Source of the DNA: Bog-473 sp963783965
GTDB taxonomy: Bacteria > Actinomycetota > Acidimicrobiia > Acidimicrobiales > RAAP-2
DNA: 64,000 bases
Assembly (NCBI GenBank): GCA_963783965.1
Contig: CAWAPQ010000004.1
Coordinates: 186,001-250,000, forward strand
Reading direction: 5' to 3'
Part shown: positions 58,282 to 64,000 of the stretch, piece after piece
Layout of the letters: every line of letters starts with the position of its first letter
How positions within the stretch are numbered: position 1 is the stretch's first letter
The notes under the pieces: model-generated
The model's input: the letters and a program-made list of their open reading frames with translations, nothing else
Databases searched by the model: none
Told to the model about the DNA's origin: nothing
Made by a program: the position numbers and the translations under genes

Positions 58282-59373
58282 CTAGGCAGCCAGCGCCGCC
58301 AGGCGGACGAAGAGTGACTGCACCAACAAGGTCTCGTTCGGATTGCGCGGCAGGGCCTCTGCCGTCTCGGTGATGAGCCCCACGGCCTCGGTGGCGCTGC
58401 GCACGTCCTGATCGCCCACGCCGACGCTGCCCCGGGCCGCCTGCACGACGCGACCTCTGTAGGCCCGGGCCAGCACGCCGAGCCCCGCCCGCAGGGCGTC
58501 GGTGCGGAAGCGGCGCTCCTCCCGCTGGTGCTGCTCCACAATCTCCTTGCGCCCGGGCAGGCCGCGCTCGCCCATCTCCTTGGCTGCTGCGGTCAGGGAC
58601 TCGATCTCGTTGGCGTGGGCGGCACGTAGCGGTTCCACCGCCCGGTCGGCCGACTCCAGCACGCGTCGGGTCATGCCGGCGGCGGTCATACCCGCAGCGC
58701 TCAGCTCCTCGGGCACCGATGCCCACAGGGCCACGCGGGCCGCCACGTCGGGATCGTCGACCATGATGCGGGCTCGTTCCGGATTGCCGCCGGCGCTGTC
58801 CGCCACCACCGCCGCCATGTCCGCCGGCACGCCCGAGTCCGTCAGCCAGTGCACCAGCTCGGCCCGCGGCACCGGCGGGAAGGCGACCTCGACGCAGCGG
58901 CTGGCGACCGTGGCCAGCTCGGGCATGAGCTCGTCCGCCAAGAGTACGAAGACCGTGTCGCCCGGGGGCTCCTCGAGTGTCTTGAGCAATGCGGGGGCGC
59001 GGAGCGCGGCGAGATGCACGTCGAGCACGACGATCACCTGGCGCGCCGCGTGGAGGGGGCGCCGCTGGGCCAGCGCAACGACCTGGCGCAGGTCGCCGAT
59101 GGAGACCGAGGCGCCGCTCCGGCGCACGATGTGCAGATCGGGGTCGGTACCGGCCAGTGCGGCCAGGCAGGTGGCGCACTCACCGCACCCGCCCTCGGGG
59201 CAGAGGAGCGCGGCGGCGAACCCGTGGGCCGCGGCGAGGCCGCCGTTGCCCGGCGCCCCCCGGAAGAGGTAGGCGTGCACGGGGTTGGGGGCTGCGGCGC
59301 GCAGGGCCGCCACCGCGGCATCCTGGGACACCACGCCGGCGAACAGCGCGGGAACGGGACGGTCCGCAATCAC
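58282..59373 (-). CDS. holB: DNA polymerase III delta-prime subunit
   Basis: The 363-residue clamp-loader subunit has LFRGAPGNGGLAAAHGFAAALL at the Walker A position, lacking the usual GKT lysine-threonine, a zinc site CPEGGCGECATC, then LLKTLEEPPGDTVFVLLA and ATVASRCVEV with the SRC motif. Loss of ATP binding is normal for delta-prime. It loads the sliding clamp with DnaX and HolA. The ATG at 59373 overlaps the tmk stop by 4 bp. Confidence 0.9.
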   Translation of the reverse strand: MIADRPVPALFAGVVSQDAAVAALRAAAPNPVHAYLFRGAPGNGGLAAAHGFAAALLCPEGGCGECATCLAALAGTDPDLHIVRRSGASVSIGDLRQVVALAQRRPLHAARQVIVVLDVHLAALRAPALLKTLEEPPGDTVFVLLADELMPELATVASRCVEVAFPPVPRAELVHWLTDSGVPADMAAVVADSAGGNPERARIMVDDPDVAARVALWASVPEELSAAGMTAAGMTRRVLESADRAVEPLRAAHANEIESLTAAAKEMGERGLPGRKEIVEQHQREERRFRTDALRAGLGVLARAYRGRVVQAARGSVGVGDQDVRSATEAVGLITETAEALPRNPNETLLVQSLFVRLAALAA

Positions 59374-60008
59374 CGGCGCCTCTCGGGCGCGTCACCCAGT
59401 CGCTCGCGCACCACGGCCACGATATGCGCCGTCAGCGCGGCCGCCTCCGCCGACCCGTCGACGACGACCCAGTGGTCCGGGTCCTGCGCCGCCTGGGCCA
59501 GGAACCCCTGGCGCACCCGGGCCGCGAAGTCCTGGCCGAGACGCTCCAACCGGTCGGCCCCGTCCCGGCCGGCGGCGGCCAGACGGGCTGCCGCCGCCTC
59601 GACGCTGATGTCGACGAGGATCGAGAGATCCGCGGCCAGACCGTCGGTGGCCCACCGGGCCAGCTCACCCAACGCGACGGGATCGAGGCCCTGCCCGTAG
59701 CCCTGATAGGCGACGGTCGAGGCGGCGTAGCGGTCGCTGACCACCCACTCGCCCGCGACCAGGGCCGGCTCCAGCACGAGCGTGACGTGTTCGGCCCTGT
59801 CGGCCACCATCAACAGCGCCTCCGCGCGCGGCGAGGGCGCGGGCGCGTCAGGCGCCAGCAGCAGTTGCCGCAACCGGGCCCCGACCGGGGTGGCGCCGGG
59901 CTCGAAGGTCAGGGTGGCACCGAGGACGCCGGCCAGCGCACGGGCCTGGGTGGACTTGCCGGAGCCGTCAATGCCCTCGAGCGCGATGAGGCGACCCCGG
60001 GCCGGCAT
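59370..60008 (-). CDS. tmk: Thymidylate kinase
   Basis: The 212-residue P-loop kinase phosphorylates dTMP to dTDP. It has ALEGIDGSGKSTQA at the start, ADRAEHV, VVSDRYAASTVAYQG (the DRY motif) and AAAGRDGADRLE in the lid region. The ATG at 60008 comes one base after the topA stop. The order topA-tmk-holB is common in Actinobacteria. Confidence 0.95.
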   Translation of the reverse strand: MPARGRLIALEGIDGSGKSTQARALAGVLGATLTFEPGATPVGARLRQLLLAPDAPAPSPRAEALLMVADRAEHVTLVLEPALVAGEWVVSDRYAASTVAYQGYGQGLDPVALGELARWATDGLAADLSILVDISVEAAAARLAAAGRDGADRLERLGQDFAARVRQGFLAQAAQDPDHWVVVDGSAEAAALTAHIVAVVRERLGDAPERRR

Positions 60009-60009
60009 C

Positions 60010-62808
60010 TCAGAACGGTTCGGTCGGTGCAGCCTTCATCGCGGCGGGGTCGGACGACGCCGCCGACTTCTTGACCCCGGCCGCCTTCTTCGTCGCCGCG
60101 CTCTTCTTGGCCGTCTTCTTGGCCGTGGTCTTCTTGGCCGTGGCCTTCTTCTTGGCCGGCGCGGTCTTCTTGGCCGCCTTCTTCTTGCGGGTCGAGGGCC
60201 CGGCGGCGCGGCGCTCGCCCAGCAGCTCGGACGCGCGCTCAATGTCGATGGACTCCACCACGTCGCCCTTGCGCAGGCTGGCGTTGGTGGTGCCGTCGGT
60301 CACGTAGGGGCCGAAGCGACCGTCCTTGACGACGACAGGCAGGTTGGTGGTCGGGTCGGTGCCCAGCTCGCGCAGCGGCGCGGCCGACGCGCGGCCCCGA
60401 CGCTGCTTGGGCTGTGCGAACAACGCCTGCGCCTCGGGCAGTGTCACGGACAGCAGCTGCTCTTCGCTGCCCAGGCTGCGCGTGTCGGCGCCACGCTTGA
60501 GGTAGGGGCCGAAGCGCCCGTTGTGGGCCACGACGTCCTCGCCCGTCTCGGGGTCCGTCCCGACGGTGCGCGGGATCTGCAGGAGTTGCTGGGCCTGCTC
60601 CAGTGTCAGCGTGGCCGGGTCCATGGACGAGAACAGCGAGGCCGTGCGCGGCTTGTCGCCGCCCTCGGTGATGTCGCCCACCTGGACGTAGGGCCCGAAG
60701 CGCCCGGCCTTGACCTGAATGTCGAGCCCGCTGGCCGGGTCGACCCCCAGCACCCGGTCGTTGGAGGGCGCGGCCAGGATCTCCTCGGCCCGCTCGATCG
60801 TCAGCTCGTCCGGGGCCGTGTCGTCCGGAATGGAGGCCCGGTCCTCGCCCCGCTGGAGGTAAGGCCCGTAGCGGCCGACGCGCGCCACAATCGGCTCGCC
60901 ATCGCTCCCGTTGCCGAGCGGGATGGAATTGATCTCCCGGGCGTCGATGGCGCTCAGGTGGGTCGCCACCGACGCCTTGAGGCCGACCGATTCGACCTCG
61001 TCAGCGTGGCCGTTGCCGGCGCCGGGCACGGCGGAGCCGAAGTAGAAGCGCGTGAGCCAGGGCAGGGCCTCCTCGCGCCCGGCGGCGATCTCGTCGAGGT
61101 CGTCCTCCATCGACGCGGTGAAGCCGTAGTCCACCAGCTCGGCGAAGTAGCGCTCGAGCAGCCCGACGACGGCGAAGGCGGTGAAGCTCGGCACCAGCGC
61201 CGTCCCCTTCTTCCAGACGTAGCCGCGGTCGAGGATGGTCGCAATGACGCTGGCGTACGTCGACGGGCGCCCCACGCCGAGCTCCTCCATCGCCTTGACG
61301 AGCGAGGCCTCGGTGTAGCGGGCCGGCGGTTGCGTGGTGTGCGAGCCGGGCTCGAACGCACTGCCCTCGACCACGTCGCCCACGGCCAGCGCCGGGAGCA
61401 CGACCTCGCGATCGGCCAGCTCTGCGTCCGGGTCGTCCTCGCCTTCGACGTAGGCGCGCAGGAACCCCGGGAAGGCGATGACGCGGCCGCTGGCGGAGAA
61501 CTCCGCCTCCTGCCCCTGCGCCAGTCCCTCGGGCACTTCGGCCGTCAGGCGGATCTGCGCACTCGTGCCGGTGGCGTCGTTCATCTGGGAGGCCACCGTG
61601 CGCTTCCAGATCAGCTCGTACAGGCGGAGCTCGTCACCCGAGAGCTCGCGCCCCGCCTGCTCGGGCGTCCGGAACGTCTCGCCCGAAGGGCGGATGGCCT
61701 CGTGGGCCTCCTGCGCGTTCTTGACCTTGCGCTCGTAGCGGCGCGGTGCGTCGGGGACGTAGGCGTCGCCGTACATCTGCCGGGCCTGCGTGCGGGCCGC
61801 GGTCAGCGCCTGGTCCGACAGGGTCGTCGAGTCGGTGCGCATGTAGGTGATGAAGCCCTGCTCGTAGAGGCGCTGGGCCACCTGCATGGCACGCTGCGCG
61901 CTGAAGCGCAGCTTGCGGCCGGCCTCCTGCTGCAGCGTGGACGTCATGAAGGGCGCCGCCGGCGAGCGGCGGAAGGGCCGCTCGGTCACGTTGCTGACGG
62001 TGAAGGAACGGCCGACCAGGGCGGTGGCGACCGACGTCGCCTCCTCCTCGCCGAGGACCCGGACGTCGCTCTTTCCGGTCCGCTCGCCGTGCTCGTCGAA
62101 GTCCTTGCCGGTGGCGATGGTGGCTCCACCCAGGCCGACCAGCGCGGCACCGAACCCCGTGGCAGCCGCAGCGTTCGTGAAGGTGCCGTCCACGCCCCAC
62201 CAGGTGGCGGAGCGGAAACGCATGCGGGCCCGCTCGCGCTCGACCACCATCCGGGTGGCGACGCTCTGCACCCGGCCCGCCGACAGGCGCGGCATCACCT
62301 TGCGCCACAGAACGGGGGACACCTCGTAGCCGTACAGGCGGTCGAGGATGCGGCGCGCCTCCTGGGCGTCGACCAGACGGCGGTCCAAGTCGCGCCACTC
62401 GTCCACGGCGCGGGCGATGGCGGCGGGCGTGATCTCGTGGAACACCATGCGCTTGACCGGCACGGTCGGGGACAGCACCTCGGAGAGATGCCACGCGATC
62501 GACTCCCCCTCGCGGTCTTCGTCGGTGGCGAGATACAGCTCGTCCGCGTTCTTCAGCAATTTCTTGAGGTTGGCCACCACCGACTTCTTCGGCGAGGACA
62601 CGACGTAGAGCGGCTTGAAGCCGTTGTCCACGTCCACCCCGAGCCGCGCCCAGGACTCACCCTTGTAGGCCGCCGGGACCTCGTCGGCCCCGCGTGGCAG
62701 GTCGCGGATGTGCCCGATCGACGACTCCACAATGAAGTCGGGACCGAGCATGCCGCCGATGGTGCGTGCCTTGGCCGGCGACTCGACGATGACGAGCGCC
62801 TTACCCAC
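60010..62808 (-). CDS. topA: DNA topoisomerase I
   Basis: The 932-residue type IA topoisomerase relaxes negative supercoils. The TOPRIM domain has LVIVESPAKARTIGGML and ATDEDREGESIAWHL. The catalytic tyrosine is Tyr322 in GFITYMRTDSTTLS. The C-terminal region has several GRFGPYVQ-type repeats without zinc-finger cysteines and ends in a tail of about 70 residues rich in KKA/AKK that should bind DNA nonspecifically, as in mycobacteria. Its start is ATG 62808. Confidence 0.96.
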   Translation of the reverse strand: MGKALVIVESPAKARTIGGMLGPDFIVESSIGHIRDLPRGADEVPAAYKGESWARLGVDVDNGFKPLYVVSSPKKSVVANLKKLLKNADELYLATDEDREGESIAWHLSEVLSPTVPVKRMVFHEITPAAIARAVDEWRDLDRRLVDAQEARRILDRLYGYEVSPVLWRKVMPRLSAGRVQSVATRMVVERERARMRFRSATWWGVDGTFTNAAAATGFGAALVGLGGATIATGKDFDEHGERTGKSDVRVLGEEEATSVATALVGRSFTVSNVTERPFRRSPAAPFMTSTLQQEAGRKLRFSAQRAMQVAQRLYEQGFITYMRTDSTTLSDQALTAARTQARQMYGDAYVPDAPRRYERKVKNAQEAHEAIRPSGETFRTPEQAGRELSGDELRLYELIWKRTVASQMNDATGTSAQIRLTAEVPEGLAQGQEAEFSASGRVIAFPGFLRAYVEGEDDPDAELADREVVLPALAVGDVVEGSAFEPGSHTTQPPARYTEASLVKAMEELGVGRPSTYASVIATILDRGYVWKKGTALVPSFTAFAVVGLLERYFAELVDYGFTASMEDDLDEIAAGREEALPWLTRFYFGSAVPGAGNGHADEVESVGLKASVATHLSAIDAREINSIPLGNGSDGEPIVARVGRYGPYLQRGEDRASIPDDTAPDELTIERAEEILAAPSNDRVLGVDPASGLDIQVKAGRFGPYVQVGDITEGGDKPRTASLFSSMDPATLTLEQAQQLLQIPRTVGTDPETGEDVVAHNGRFGPYLKRGADTRSLGSEEQLLSVTLPEAQALFAQPKQRRGRASAAPLRELGTDPTTNLPVVVKDGRFGPYVTDGTTNASLRKGDVVESIDIERASELLGERRAAGPSTRKKKAAKKTAPAKKKATAKKTTAKKTAKKSAATKKAAGVKKSAASSDPAAMKAAPTEPF

Positions 62809-62949
62809 GGCACGCCCCGAGGGGCATTGGTCGGCTGGGAGAAGGGGTGGGCATGGTCACGTCAGAGTGCGGGTCCGCCACCCCACCTGTCAAGGGCAGG
62901 GTGGCCGGCCAGGGCGCCGGCAAAGCGGTTCGTTACGAGCCTGACCAGG

Positions 62950-64000
<1,051 letters not shown>

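Noticed and set aside
62878..62906. GCCACCC...GGGTGGC as hppA terminator
   Set aside because: The arms are only 7 bp with a loop of about 15 nt and no T-run follows; chance pairing is likely in such GC-rich sequence.

Overview
The window is about 64 kb of very GC-rich, gene-dense chromosomal DNA with short intergenic gaps, many 1-8 bp gene overlaps and many GTG starts. The gene content points to an actinobacterium: CarD, DisA, a SigR/RsrA-type pair, HemQ, ClpC, GpgS, a DUF2342 zincin beside tilS-hpt, and a lysS-coaX-panD-panC-DUF2520-fol block. That block follows, as I remember it, the Mycobacterium tuberculosis Rv3598c-Rv3626c order. The 42-residue secreted repeats of the GYWLVASDGGIF type and the MurL-like gene suggest the class Acidimicrobiia. 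That placement is an inference; no rRNA is present to test it.

Layout, left to right. 0-5.4 kb: end of a TetR-type regulator, a secreted repeat protein, GNAT and NUDIX enzymes, then a leftward hemQ-larE-NIL set. 5.4-7.4 kb: a structured intergenic region and groEL under a perfect CIRCE operator. 7.5-13.6 kb: thrC coupled to a sulfur-carrier gene, gpgS, otsA (frameshifted) facing otsB, a LytR_C membrane protein, tRNA-Thr(UGU) and mscL. 13.6-15.1 kb: an IS110-family element. 15.1-23.6 kb: leftward rlmB-ispF-ispD-carD and disA-radA, a GNAT gene, and clpC (frameshifted). 23.8-38.6 kb: a polyprenyl synthase, then a long leftward vitamin/cofactor array: lysS, coaX, nadC, nadB, panD, panC, DUF2520, folK, folB, a degenerate phosphatase, folP, folE, tilS-hpt fusion, zincin, rsrA and sigR. 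38.7-44 kb: a P450-SDR pair and a zinc ABC transporter with its own Zur. 44-50.5 kb: a MaoC hydratase and MerR gene sharing a promoter region, pgeF, the murL-murD2 pair, a CADD-like oxidase and an AEC-like membrane protein. 50.6-53 kb: MFS pump-tetR operon behind a 50 bp inverted repeat, and tRNA-Thr(CGU). 53.3-58 kb: two single-domain cNMP-binding proteins facing a 1206-residue BTAD/AAA/TPR regulator. 58.3-64 kb: leftward holB-tmk-topA, then the C-terminal half of a membrane pyrophosphatase.

The most notable items are three. The first is a three-copy intergenic palindrome family (5502, 20917, 40770) whose arms differ by compensated changes around a shared centre. The second is murL-murD2, which implies that peptidoglycan D-glutamate is made by epimerising the nucleotide-linked dipeptide rather than by glutamate racemase. 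The third is a tyrosine-phosphatase-like protein inside the folate operon whose catalytic cysteine position holds glutamine. Two single-base frame disruptions (clpC, otsA) look like sequence errors or recent lesions. No CRISPR array, prophage or defence island was seen.
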